Source: Nitrososphaera sp. (GTDB taxonomy: Archaea > Thermoproteota > Nitrososphaeria > Nitrososphaerales > Nitrososphaeraceae). Taken from it: a DNA stretch of 64,000 nt. Shown piece after piece: positions 53,186 through 62,321 of the stretch (its first letter is position 1; each line of letters begins with the position of its first letter). The translations under genes were made by a program, and so were the position numbers. The DNA lies in NCBI GenBank assembly GCA_039938515.1, contig JBDUUL010000010.1, positions 248,001-312,000 of the forward strand, in the 5' to 3' direction. Under the pieces are notes generated by a model. It was not told the DNA's origin, ran no database searches, and saw only the letters and a list, made by a program, of their open reading frames with translations.

Positions 53186-55711
53186 TTGCCTCATAGCTCT
53201 GCGGGTGACCTTTCAATTAGAGAGCTTTATACAAAAAGCCACGCAATTGTGATCGGTATATCAAATTATCGAGACGAAAAACTGCGGTTAAAGAATCCTG
53301 TAAATGATGCCAATGCTATCGCGAAAGTTTTAAGAGAAAATCATGGTTTTGACGACGTAGAGCTCATTATCGAAGAGGATGCATCCAAGCAAAAACTCGA
53401 GCTCCTCTTTGAGGACAGAATTAGGAGCAGTGAAATCACAAAAGATGATAGACTTCTCATCTACTATTCGGGACATGGCGAAGTCCGGCAGAGTACTGAT
53501 CAGCAGGGGAGACATTATGAGGAATCCTATATTCTTCCATACGACGCCAGACTAGGTTCGTTTGGATCTTATCTAAATCTGAATACAGTGACAGATAATT
53601 GTCAAAGGTGTAGTGCTAAGCACGTTCTCCTGATCTTAGACAGCTGCTATAGCGGAACGGCACTAATTCAAGGAAGGAATTTGAAACCAGATGAACAGAT
53701 CACAGATGAGTACCTAAGGAGGATTACCAGCAAGAGATCGTTGCAGGCTCTAGCTGCAACTGATAGAACGCAATTAGCGTTGGATAGCGGTTCTGGAATA
53801 GTCGGTCTATCTATGGAACACGGAGCATTTAGCGGATGTCTACTTGACGTATTGTCAAGGAAATTTGATCCTGATAACGATGGTATTCTGACAGCCAGTG
53901 AGGTTGGATCTTTCTTGCAAAAAAACATCCCACGCAGCAAGATACCCCAGAACCCACTTTATGGCTATATGCCAGGAAGTGAAAACGGAGAATTTATCTT
54001 TAACATCTACAAGGTGTCACAATCTCGAGATGCGGTTTCCTCGCCGCTGTCATCATTCGTCAATGAACTGTCTCCACTGGCAAAGGCAGCCTTAGATTAT
54101 TTCAAAAGAAGAGACTATGATAGGGCAATTATCTTTTATGATAGAATACTTGAGATAAACCCCAACCACGTCGAATCTCTTAACCGAAAAGGTATTTCCT
54201 ATTTGAGGTTAAATCGCTTTAACGAAGCGCGTGAATGTTTTGAGCAGGTTCTAAAAATAGAGGCCGATAATTTTGAGGCCCTAGATAATATGGATAGGCT
54301 CAAGCAGGTGGCCGCGTTTGACCACACCAATCTCAGCAAGTCTAATATTTTGGGAATTTTGGCGATTATAGGGCCGTCAAACAAAGGAAAACCGTTTCTT
54401 CCGAGAAGAATTTCAAGTATTGATGAATGTAAAGAACATTTTGGCGATACAGGATCGTTAACAAGAGACATTGCTTTGGCATTTGACAACGGCGCCACCG
54501 AAATTTTGGCAATGCGCGTCGTGAATCAAACATCCCACTTTCCTTCAGGAATACTCAGAGGACGCAAAAGAGATTTGGTTAAGTTTACAGCTAGGAGGAA
54601 ATTCAAGCGGTTAGTAGTCCAAGTTCTGCCCGGAGCGACGGATGATACAGTGAGGTTGCAAGTCGAGGCAGACGGAGAAATCGAAGATTATGATAATCTA
54701 ACGATGGTACCTATTTCCACACTTAACCTTGTAAATATCATAAATACAAATTCAAAGTCTATCTCAGCCGAGTCATTAATTTCAGACCCCCAGCAAAATC
54801 CAATTCCTCAGAGAATCGAGTTCCAAGAGGAAGAGCTGGATCCTTTAATCCGTGACTATGAACGAGCGTTTGAAATACTTGAAAACGAACCTGAGGTAGG
54901 CATTTTGTATTTATCTAACGTCTTTGATCCGGCGGTACATCGACTTGCAGACGCTCATTGCCAGATCATGAGCAATGCACAATCTAACCGCGGTCATTTG
55001 CCTAGTCCCCGACTAGCCATATGCTCTGTGTCGGCGCTTGAGCCGGTAGGGCAAGCGGTTCTGAGAACTCAGATTTTAGCTTCAGATTCAACAATTTTGG
55101 TAGCTCCCTCTCCATATGGCGCTGCCGTTGCTGCACTAATTAGCCGACTCGAATACCCTGAGACTGTTACCAATAAAGAGATAGTCGTTAATGAAACTAC
55201 CCCAGTATATAATGAAAATGAACTCGCGTTGTTAGCTCAAAATGGAATCCTTGCAGTAAAATCCAACATGCACGGAGGAGTAATAGCTAATGGGAGAACG
55301 ACGAGCAAAGAGGATATTCGCGTTATGCGAATCGCGTATCACGCAGTTCGAGGAATAATTAATGCCGTCATACAATTTTCGAAGAACAAACTCGAAACGA
55401 AAGTTAGAGTAAGCCCAAGGATCCGGTTGGAAGCCGTCAAAGGCTTCTCCCCGCCGCGAAGCGCATATTTGCCCGACTTATTACTTGATCTGAAGAAGGA
55501 GATAACCAATCTCCTTATTTCAATGGAGAAAGATGGCGCTATAACCGAGAATAAGAAAAGCAATAGCCCCGAAGCATTCCTGTTTAACATTAGCACTGAA
55601 TCTCTTGAAGATTTTATTGACCAGATTGTCAGAATAGATATTTCGCTCAGAATTACGCAAGATTCGATATTAAGTTCAGTAAACTTCCGGTTGGAAGTCA
55701 AATTTGGCTAG
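53186..55711 (+). CDS. Caspase-TPR-phage tail sheath-like fusion protein
   Basis: 841 residues. Residues ~15-275: caspase domain with His97 (Y-Y-S-G-H-G) and Cys154 (D-S-C-Y-S-G), plus a canonical EF-hand loop at 228-239 (D-P-D-N-D-G-I-L-T-A-S-E). Residues ~297-372: two TPR motifs. Residues ~387-841 resemble a phage tail sheath protein: start I-L-A-I-I-G-P-S-N-K-G-K, F-D-N-G-A-T-E-I-L-A-M-R-V-V, a later P-S-P-Y-G-A-A-V-A segment, then I-A-N-G-R-T-T-S and a closing D-I-S-L-R-I...F-R-L-E-V-K-F strand. Sheath identification is by eye. Start TTG 53186; no other tail genes are in the window. Confidence 0.8.
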   Translation: MPHSSAGDLSIRELYTKSHAIVIGISNYRDEKLRLKNPVNDANAIAKVLRENHGFDDVELIIEEDASKQKLELLFEDRIRSSEITKDDRLLIYYSGHGEVRQSTDQQGRHYEESYILPYDARLGSFGSYLNLNTVTDNCQRCSAKHVLLILDSCYSGTALIQGRNLKPDEQITDEYLRRITSKRSLQALAATDRTQLALDSGSGIVGLSMEHGAFSGCLLDVLSRKFDPDNDGILTASEVGSFLQKNIPRSKIPQNPLYGYMPGSENGEFIFNIYKVSQSRDAVSSPLSSFVNELSPLAKAALDYFKRRDYDRAIIFYDRILEINPNHVESLNRKGISYLRLNRFNEARECFEQVLKIEADNFEALDNMDRLKQVAAFDHTNLSKSNILGILAIIGPSNKGKPFLPRRISSIDECKEHFGDTGSLTRDIALAFDNGATEILAMRVVNQTSHFPSGILRGRKRDLVKFTARRKFKRLVVQVLPGATDDTVRLQVEADGEIEDYDNLTMVPISTLNLVNIINTNSKSISAESLISDPQQNPIPQRIEFQEEELDPLIRDYERAFEILENEPEVGILYLSNVFDPAVHRLADAHCQIMSNAQSNRGHLPSPRLAICSVSALEPVGQAVLRTQILASDSTILVAPSPYGAAVAALISRLEYPETVTNKEIVVNETTPVYNENELALLAQNGILAVKSNMHGGVIANGRTTSKEDIRVMRIAYHAVRGIINAVIQFSKNKLETKVRVSPRIRLEAVKGFSPPRSAYLPDLLLDLKKEITNLLISMEKDGAITENKKSNSPEAFLFNISTESLEDFIDQIVRIDISLRITQDSILSSVNFRLEVKFG

Positions 55712-55911
55712 TGAACGCAACCTTCATGCACGAGACCCCTCTTTAGTTCAGTTAATGTACTTGCAATCTTTTTGCTCTGCTGCACGAACCAGTTCTTTGC
55801 TCTCTGCATGTTTCCTTTGCCGAGGCTTCGGCTTAAGACTGTGAGGAATTCGTAATTCAATCGCGGCGAAAATAAGCTAAGCTGTGCGGGAGTTGCGACA
55901 CGAGAATTCAT
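55708..55911 (-). CDS. Small basic hypothetical protein, 67 aa
   Basis: Overlaps the end of the caspase-sheath gene by four bases on the opposite strand. Composition is basic and helical (N-M-Q-R-A-K-N-W-F-V-Q-Q-S-K-K), with one ATG start and a T-rich element upstream. It could be a real small protein or a remnant; no family is recognised. Confidence 0.4.
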   Translation of the reverse strand: MNSRVATPAQLSLFSPRLNYEFLTVLSRSLGKGNMQRAKNWFVQQSKKIASTLTELKRGLVHEGCVH

Positions 55912-56088
55912 GTAATAAAAAGACTCTTAGATCCCAAATATCCACCCTTCAAAGGCTCATCTACAGCGTTGGTTGCTGTTTGGGCTCGAACCGGAATATT
56001 TAAAGATCCGCCCGTTTTTCGATTCCTAATGATCGCATCCAGATCGAGGTGCTCTGGAGAAGTCACAGCCACCGTTTCTGGGTGTCAA

Positions 56089-57243
56089 TCAACGTTCAAA
56101 TTTTCCATATATTTCCTCGGGCGCCTCCCAGTCATCCGCGGGCGTACCGTCCTCATGAAAAAATCGAATAGGGTGGGGCAGGGTAATTGTCAGTGGGTTC
56201 CCACTTACGCTGCCATAATTATAGTTTAATCTAGGTTGCAGTTTCCATCGGGCAAAAACACCGGTTCCCAACTCTCTGGCAGTAAGTACAACAGCAAATC
56301 GGTCAATTTCTCGGGGTCTAATCTCTTGAGCCAGAGTTAGATTTGCTACTTGTCCTTTCTTCATCAAATTGCTAATATCTAGATCATATTTGTGAGAATA
56401 TTCCTTGAAACCTAGTGTGTACACGATCCCCACATCCAGAACGACCAAATCGAGACTGTTTATCAAGATAGTTGAGTCGCCGTCGTTTTGTGCACGAATA
56501 TCTAGAGTACACGACCACGACCCCTCGCCTTCATACGCCATTCTAATGTCAGATATCCGAAGATTCCCTGAACTCATTCCAATCTCGCTCTGTTTATCTG
56601 AAACCGACGTGTTGGAGCGATTTGCATTTATGAAGTCAATTCGATTGGGATCAATATTTTCGCGATGAACTAACTTGACTATTTTTTCATCTACGTTCTC
56701 GGATAACTGAAGCTGGTTTCGACCCAAATCAAAAGCGGCTTGTGCACTCATTCCATAAGACAGACCTCTGTAGAAGCTAGTTGAGAAAACGATTGCACTC
56801 TCGTCCTTTATCGCTCTTGATACCCCAACAACACAATCCACATACCGAGAGATTGCCTCGGCCTGCTCCAATGAATAACAAGCGCTCAAAACTATACATC
56901 TGAGGATATTCGTTGGATCAATTGGAGTACGATTACTATTGAGTATTTCGAATAACGAAGCTATTGCCAATGATGGCGCTTCATCACCCCCTCCATTCTG
57001 GTTTTCAAAAATTAGTCGTCCCTGATCACTCCCATGACCTGAAAAGTGTAATATGTTAGGTCTGAACCTAAGCATATGCTCCTGAAGCTCAAGTAGTGTG
57101 ACTGCATTTCTCTGCTCAAGTTCGAATTCTCTTCCAAAATCACCTAGTCTAAGGGCATAGTCTATTGATTTGAACTCCCTATCGATTTGCAATTTTTGAG
57201 TACTGGCAGGATTGGCTGAGAGAAAAAGTATCCGTGTAACCAA
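56089..57243 (-). CDS. CHAT-domain caspase-like protein with C-terminal beta domain
   Basis: 384 residues. The first ~190 form a CHAT domain, a caspase-fold peptidase module: L-F-L-S-A-N-P-A-S-T opening, D-R-E-F-K-S-I, catalytic His70 in H-F-S-G-H-G, and Cys122 in L-S-A-C-Y-S. The rest (about residues 230-384) is a beta-rich domain of unknown family ending in charged residues. CHAT proteins act as proteases in bacterial conflict or cell-death systems. It stands alone on the minus strand among the caspase genes. Confidence 0.85.
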   Translation of the reverse strand: MVTRILFLSANPASTQKLQIDREFKSIDYALRLGDFGREFELEQRNAVTLLELQEHMLRFRPNILHFSGHGSDQGRLIFENQNGGGDEAPSLAIASLFEILNSNRTPIDPTNILRCIVLSACYSLEQAEAISRYVDCVVGVSRAIKDESAIVFSTSFYRGLSYGMSAQAAFDLGRNQLQLSENVDEKIVKLVHRENIDPNRIDFINANRSNTSVSDKQSEIGMSSGNLRISDIRMAYEGEGSWSCTLDIRAQNDGDSTILINSLDLVVLDVGIVYTLGFKEYSHKYDLDISNLMKKGQVANLTLAQEIRPREIDRFAVVLTARELGTGVFARWKLQPRLNYNYGSVSGNPLTITLPHPIRFFHEDGTPADDWEAPEEIYGKFER

Positions 57244-58170
57244 GTTAGAAGATATTTATCACACATACTAATAAGATATCTCCGCAATTTTTAGGCGTCG
57301 ACTTCGGTCATAAGAATGTAGTAAAGTCGAAGCTCTGCGACCAAAATCCTGATAGCTGGACGATTTAACCTGCAGTTATTATTGAATCCCGAGCAGAGCG
57401 CCCGGGAGAATCCGCATCCGCCGTTTACGATTCAACGATTAATTCCGCACATTCCTCGAGGCGAATAAACTGCGCAACCATACTGATTGCTGTAAACCGC
57501 CACTAGTTGCAGGTCCTCTACTTATTTAGCGCGACTCGTGATATCAGGCTTTTGAGCGCTTCAACTGAAGTCTACGCGTCCTTCGGCTGGTCTTCAACCG
57601 AGTCGCTTAATTGATGAGGCTGGCTTCCCTGAAGCCAATATTGAAAGCTTCACTCCTCAAACTTCAATTCCAAACTTTGCCAAATCATCCGTGTTGTTCA
57701 ACAAGTACGGCATTACAGTAGTTGTTTAAAACATGAAAGTCGCATCTGGAGGTTAAGCGGATCATGCCAAGCGGGGAATAAGCCTCATATACTCGGGCTG
57801 TTGGATGTATTTCTCTGAAGACGCTCAGATACGGACAACGTGTGAAGCGCTCACAATCCCGGCGAGCCAAATGTCACCAGATCTCTAAGCGAGGCTAAAT
57901 ATCATCCGAAATCATTAGCACAACGAAATCGAAACCTCCAGCGAAACTGAGCAGCCAGGTAATTTCCTGCTATCGAATCTGATAAACTCGCGGAAATAAT
58001 CGCGTGGATCATGGTACTGGTAATAGCCCCAATGGTATAACGATATCAGTAGCACAGATTAGGGAGATTGAGGACTGGTAGGTACCTAATTCATGCAAGA
58101 ACCTTACGCGCGCAGCAAACACGTCCCACTGCCTGCACAATTCGGACGCGCGTGGCTGTGCGCGAAATCC
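57244..58170. other. Non-coding spacer inside the caspase island
   Basis: 927 bases with no recognisable gene on either strand. AT- and CG-rich patches alternate, and I see no repeat or hairpin strong enough to name. It may be decayed sequence; no homology to neighbouring genes was recognised by eye. Confidence 0.35.
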
Positions 58171-58950
58171 TCACGCGCTCTTGATGCTGGGCCTGAGAAG
58201 CTCGATAATAAGCCTAGTCGGCTCCGCAGGTTGATCATTATCCTCACTATAGAACTTGCCGTCCTTGTGATAGTACCCGTCTTCGCAGATGATATATCTT
58301 CCCAATCTAAGATATTCTAGGCCGCTATTGGGATAAAGCTGTTTGTCAATTATTCCCGGGTATCTCGTCTCGTCCACGATGTAGGTGTTGCCCTCACCGA
58401 TAATGGCATAGTCAGGGCGCAACGCTACAATCAAGTTGATAATATCTCCAACAACCCCGGCACTTGCAGGACCTATCTTTTCAAGTCCTGGTATGAAGCC
58501 GCTTACGTCACTGGCCAGAGTAAGAGCTTTTTTTATGCTGTCCTGAGCCTTGGCGAGCTGGCTTTCTTGGATCACATTAACAATAATCGAAAAGTAATCG
58601 GACACCGGAGTGGGCGGCAAAAGTACAACATTTTGAAAGGGTAAATAATCATTTAGTTGGACCGTAAAGGATCCTAGAGGTATCGAAAATGAGCTGGTGC
58701 CAGTCTTGATTGAAAAAACAATGTCGATGTTTGGGTCGCCCTTAATCTTATTGTCGCTTCGGATATACCCCTCTCTGAATAATACCATGATGGGGTCACC
58801 GTGATTGACTGCGGCCGCATCTTGCGAGAAGGAAATTTCCCTGGGTGTGGGACCTTTCGCGGCAGCCGTGGGTGGAGAACTCATCCTCATTTTTATTTTT
58901 TCTGGGCGCTCATCCCGCTGGCTCTCTGACTCGATTGCAGTTAGGGTCAT
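58171..58950 (-). CDS. Hypothetical partner protein divergent from the metacaspase
   Basis: A 259-residue protein with no signal peptide. An N-terminal Ser/Pro/Ala linker (to ~35) is followed by a beta-rich domain (~50-120). A helical segment (F-S-I-I-V-N-V-I-Q-E-S-Q-L-A-K-A-Q-D-S-I, ~121-140) leads to a hydrophobic G/A-rich stretch (~150-180) and a C-terminal beta domain with several Tyr. No family is recognised. It starts at ATG 58950, with a TCTTAAATAATA box about 25-35 bases upstream, and is divergent from the metacaspase at 59089. A fragment of a paralogue is preserved beside a metacaspase fragment at 52664, implying a conserved pair. Confidence 0.65.
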   Translation of the reverse strand: MTLTAIESESQRDERPEKIKMRMSSPPTAAAKGPTPREISFSQDAAAVNHGDPIMVLFREGYIRSDNKIKGDPNIDIVFSIKTGTSSFSIPLGSFTVQLNDYLPFQNVVLLPPTPVSDYFSIIVNVIQESQLAKAQDSIKKALTLASDVSGFIPGLEKIGPASAGVVGDIINLIVALRPDYAIIGEGNTYIVDETRYPGIIDKQLYPNSGLEYLRLGRYIICEDGYYHKDGKFYSEDNDQPAEPTRLIIELLRPSIKSA

Positions 58951-58967
58951 GTGCTCGGTTTACCCTG

Positions 58968-58981
58968 ACTATTATTTAAGA
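58968..58981 (-). promoter_or_regulatory. TATA box of the metacaspase partner gene
   Basis: On the minus strand TTCTTAAATAATAG ends about 20 bases before the ATG at 58950, the normal placement for an archaeal TATA box with a leaderless transcript. The divergent metacaspase start lies ~110 bases to the right. Confidence 0.55.
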
Positions 58982-59088
58982 AATCCGGAATGAATGCTTG
59001 AAATATCTCGGTCGTATACATTTTGATTGCTTGACATGTCAAATGCTCCGAATTAGTTAAGTAAAACCATCTGATAATACCGCTTGTT

Positions 59089-61215
59089 ATGGACAAGCAA
59101 AACACTACTTTGCATGCGCTTTTGATTGGCGTCGACTTTTACTATCCAAATGTGATTGAGTGCAACGGCACATACGGCACATATGAATCGCTTACCGGCT
59201 CAGTGCGCGACATTTCCTATGTTGAAAAGTACTTGACAACCCAACTAAACGTCTCGCCAAAAAATATCATCAAACTTACCGCTTCACCGGCTGGCTTTAA
59301 CGCAAAGCAACCAATGGAATCCGAATCGGACTTGCCGACTTATGAAAACATGGTATCCTCTTTCAATCGCATAACTGAAACGTCGGAAAAAGGCGACCAA
59401 GTGTACATACATTACTCCGGGCACGGGGGACGAGCGACGACAATCTACTCCGAAATAAAAGAACATGTAGGAGGTGGGCTGGATGAAGCACTGGTGCCAA
59501 CCGACATTGGCGATCCTAAAAAGCGCTATCTTAGAGATGTTGAATTGGCAACTATACTAAAAAGGATGGTTGACAAAGGTCTCATTGTCACCATAGTTCT
59601 GGATTGCTGTCATTCGGGCGGAGCGACCAGAGGTACGCCTAGAGCCCGAGGTTTGTCAAAAGTTCCGTACGATGCGACAAAGAGACCAACCGACAGCCTA
59701 GTTGCTTCGCCGCAGGAGCTAATGGAGAATTGGCAGAATTTGAAGTCTAATCCTGGTCAGTCAGCAAGATCGGGCACTACCAGAGACATGACAGCTGGAC
59801 CCAGCTTTGTGCCGTACCCAGAGGGATATACGCTCTTGGCCGCTTGTATGCCTGAGCAGAGCGCTTGGGAGGACACACTTGAAAACGAGCAGAGAGGAGT
59901 ACTCACGTACCATTTCCTGAGGTCGTTGAGGCAGGTTGGCCCCAACTCTCAATATTCTTATCAGATGCTTTTTGACCAGATCTCCCCTCAAATCAGAGCT
60001 ATGTATCCCGCTCAAACTCCAATGATTGATGGTGAAGCAGACCGCATTGTGTTTGGCGTGGACAAACTGGAATCCACGGGGCAGTTCGCTTACAATGTAA
60101 CCGAGGTAGATGATGCGGGTCGTAGAATCAAGATCGGCGCTGGTAAGGTCGATATGGTTTCCAAGGATGACCATTTTGCGATTTATGCTCAAAATGCAAA
60201 TGTCTTTTCAAAGGAGACCAAGATTGCTTTAATCAATGCTACAGAGGTTGGCGCCACAGAATCTTGGGGAATAGTCATTGATCCCAAGGGATCCATGCCG
60301 AAGGTGAATATTGGTGACAGAGCAGCCCCATTGGAGTCGGCTTCTGTAACGCTGATCAAGCGTGTCGCAATGGTCGAAACACAATCATCTGCTAGATCCG
60401 CCGCTCTTCAAAAATTGCAGGGTCTAATTGCAAGCACAGGCAAAATGGTTCAAGTGGGCGAGGCACAGAATGCCGAGTTCTTTGTTGCGGTCAACGAGAA
60501 AGATGAATTCGTCATCCAGGACAAAACCGGTACTCCAATAGCAAATATTAGCCCCCCGGTAAAGATTTCGGACCCGTCGGCGCAAGATCAGGTATTGAAG
60601 CGACTGGTACACCTATCAAAATACAACAACTTTTTGGAACTTGCCAACCATAACGGAGATTCACCACTCGCGGGCAAGCTCACGGTAGAAGTCTACACCC
60701 TGCAGGACGGCTATGAACAAGGGGATAAGGTCGTGCCCACGCTATTAAAATCCGAAAAAGGAGCTTACGTTGTAAAGCATGGCACTTGGTTACTCTTCCG
60801 CATAAAGAATGGCTCTGACCGGACACTAAAGGTTACAGCAATGGACCTTGCACCTGACTGGAAAGTCTCAAAGGTCTACCCCAGAAACTCTGATTTCAAT
60901 CCGATAGATGCTGGAAAGTTCGAGGATGTCATCCTCTCTGCGAACCTGCCGAACGGCTACTCGTCTGGTATGGACACGCTCAAAGTATTCGGGACCCTTG
61001 GGACAGCAAGCTTCAGGCAGCTTGAGCTGCCTTCGCTTGATCAGAAGCCTCTTGTGAGCAAGGGCGCGGTCACTAGGGGTGCTGCAAGTGAGCTGGACAC
61101 ATTCTTGGCTGCAATATCTGCTGACGCGCCCCCCACTAGATCCCTAGATCAGCCTGTGAATGCCAGCTATGAATGGACCATGACTTCCGTGCAGGTACAG
61201 ATAAGCTCGAGTTAA
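59089..61215 (+). CDS. Metacaspase-like C14 peptidase with large C-terminal beta domains
   Basis: 708 residues. Residues ~8-330 form a metacaspase-like domain with H-Y-S-G-H-G-G (His112) and L-D-C-C-H-S-G-G (Cys174); the insert between the catalytic elements and the rest is larger than in the other caspases here. Residues ~340-430 form a middle beta domain. Residues ~435-708 form a conserved module (D-E-F-V-I-Q-D..., L-V-H-L-S-K-Y, D-L-A-P-D-W-K-V-S, D-A-G-K-F-E-D-V) that also occurs as degraded copies at 51892 and 61287. No export signal. Start ATG 59089. It is paired with the divergent gene at 58171. Confidence 0.85.
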   Translation: MDKQNTTLHALLIGVDFYYPNVIECNGTYGTYESLTGSVRDISYVEKYLTTQLNVSPKNIIKLTASPAGFNAKQPMESESDLPTYENMVSSFNRITETSEKGDQVYIHYSGHGGRATTIYSEIKEHVGGGLDEALVPTDIGDPKKRYLRDVELATILKRMVDKGLIVTIVLDCCHSGGATRGTPRARGLSKVPYDATKRPTDSLVASPQELMENWQNLKSNPGQSARSGTTRDMTAGPSFVPYPEGYTLLAACMPEQSAWEDTLENEQRGVLTYHFLRSLRQVGPNSQYSYQMLFDQISPQIRAMYPAQTPMIDGEADRIVFGVDKLESTGQFAYNVTEVDDAGRRIKIGAGKVDMVSKDDHFAIYAQNANVFSKETKIALINATEVGATESWGIVIDPKGSMPKVNIGDRAAPLESASVTLIKRVAMVETQSSARSAALQKLQGLIASTGKMVQVGEAQNAEFFVAVNEKDEFVIQDKTGTPIANISPPVKISDPSAQDQVLKRLVHLSKYNNFLELANHNGDSPLAGKLTVEVYTLQDGYEQGDKVVPTLLKSEKGAYVVKHGTWLLFRIKNGSDRTLKVTAMDLAPDWKVSKVYPRNSDFNPIDAGKFEDVILSANLPNGYSSGMDTLKVFGTLGTASFRQLELPSLDQKPLVSKGAVTRGAASELDTFLAAISADAPPTRSLDQPVNASYEWTMTSVQVQISSS

Positions 61216-61286
61216 GGGTTATTCTATTGGACTAGTCCCATATCTTTCATCTATCAAGAAAGCAGCGCTCGGCAGCATGTAAGAAA

Positions 61287-62139
61287 GTGGCGATACCTCC
61301 CACACAAGGGGCACCACAGACGGCGGCTCTTGCAAAATTAAGAGACATTATTCCGAGGTCAGGCAAGATTGTAGAGATTGGTCAGCCGCAGGAAGCCGAC
61401 TTCTTTGTGGTAATCAATAACAGAGACGAGTTTGAGATCCAAGATCCTTCAGGGGTGGCAATCCCAAAGATTAACCCTCAATTGAAAATCTCGGACGAAT
61501 TTGCGGCGGGCAAAGTACTCGGGGCTGATCCATCTTTCAAAATACAAGAACGTCCTTATGCTGGATAATTTCAACGCCGCTTCTCTTCTAGCAAGAAAAT
61601 TATCCGTCGAGCTTTACAGCCTGCAAAAGGGTTTCGAGATTGGAGACAGGCCTATATTGACCCCCCTAGAGGCCGCAGCGGATGGTACTTTCACCGTGAC
61701 GTCTGGCTCGCAGCTAGTATTCAGGATGCGGAATAACTCGGACAGAACGCTGAATGTAACCGCATTAGATCTAGCACCAGATTGGAAGATATCACAAGTA
61801 TACCCGGTTGGCTCTGACTTTTTCAGTATTGATGCCGGCAAGTTTGAAGACGTATTCCTAACCTGCGGACTGCCAGACGGCTACAAGTCCGGAATAGACG
61901 TCTTCAAAGTCTTCGGCACGATGGGAGCGGCTAGCTTTCGCCCGCTGATACTCCCGACACTTGACCAAAAGCCTATGATTCAGAAGGGCGTTGTAACTCG
62001 CGGCATCCCAAGCGAACTAGACAAGTTCTTGTTGGCAATGACAGACGAGGCTTCGGTTACACGGGCATTGACACCAAATGTGAATGCGAATTATGAGTGG
62101 ACAACGACAGCTGTTCAGGTTCAGATAGTGTCATCATAA
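61287..62139 (+). pseudogene. Frameshifted copy of the metacaspase C-terminal domain
   Basis: Two overlapping frames together match the C-terminal ~275 residues of the protein at 59089. The first (61287-61568) runs K-V-A-I-P-P-T-Q-G... through D-E-F-E-I-Q-D to K-V-L-G, then goes off. The second resumes at L-I-H-L-S-K-Y-K-N-V and continues to the end of the domain. The shift lies at the run of four G at 61521-61524, with a net loss of two bases relative to paralogues. The caspase domain is absent. The copy is more similar to the 51892 fragment than to the adjacent intact gene. Confidence 0.8.
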
Positions 62140-62321
62140 AACCACGAGAGAATTGTTATTTTCTTCACAATTCTCACTCTTGGTGATATTGGATTCTTAA
62201 GGTGCTTTAATGGCTTCCGAGATTGCCTCTAGGATTAATTGCGTTGAAGCCATCTAATCTCGCTCGACCAATTGCTTAATTAATAGCATGTTCATCCATA
62301 ATCTGGTTCGAGTTTACTGAA

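Noticed and set aside
57244-58170. Possible hidden gene or CRISPR array in the long gap
   Set aside because: No regularly spaced repeats and no protein-like frame on either strand.
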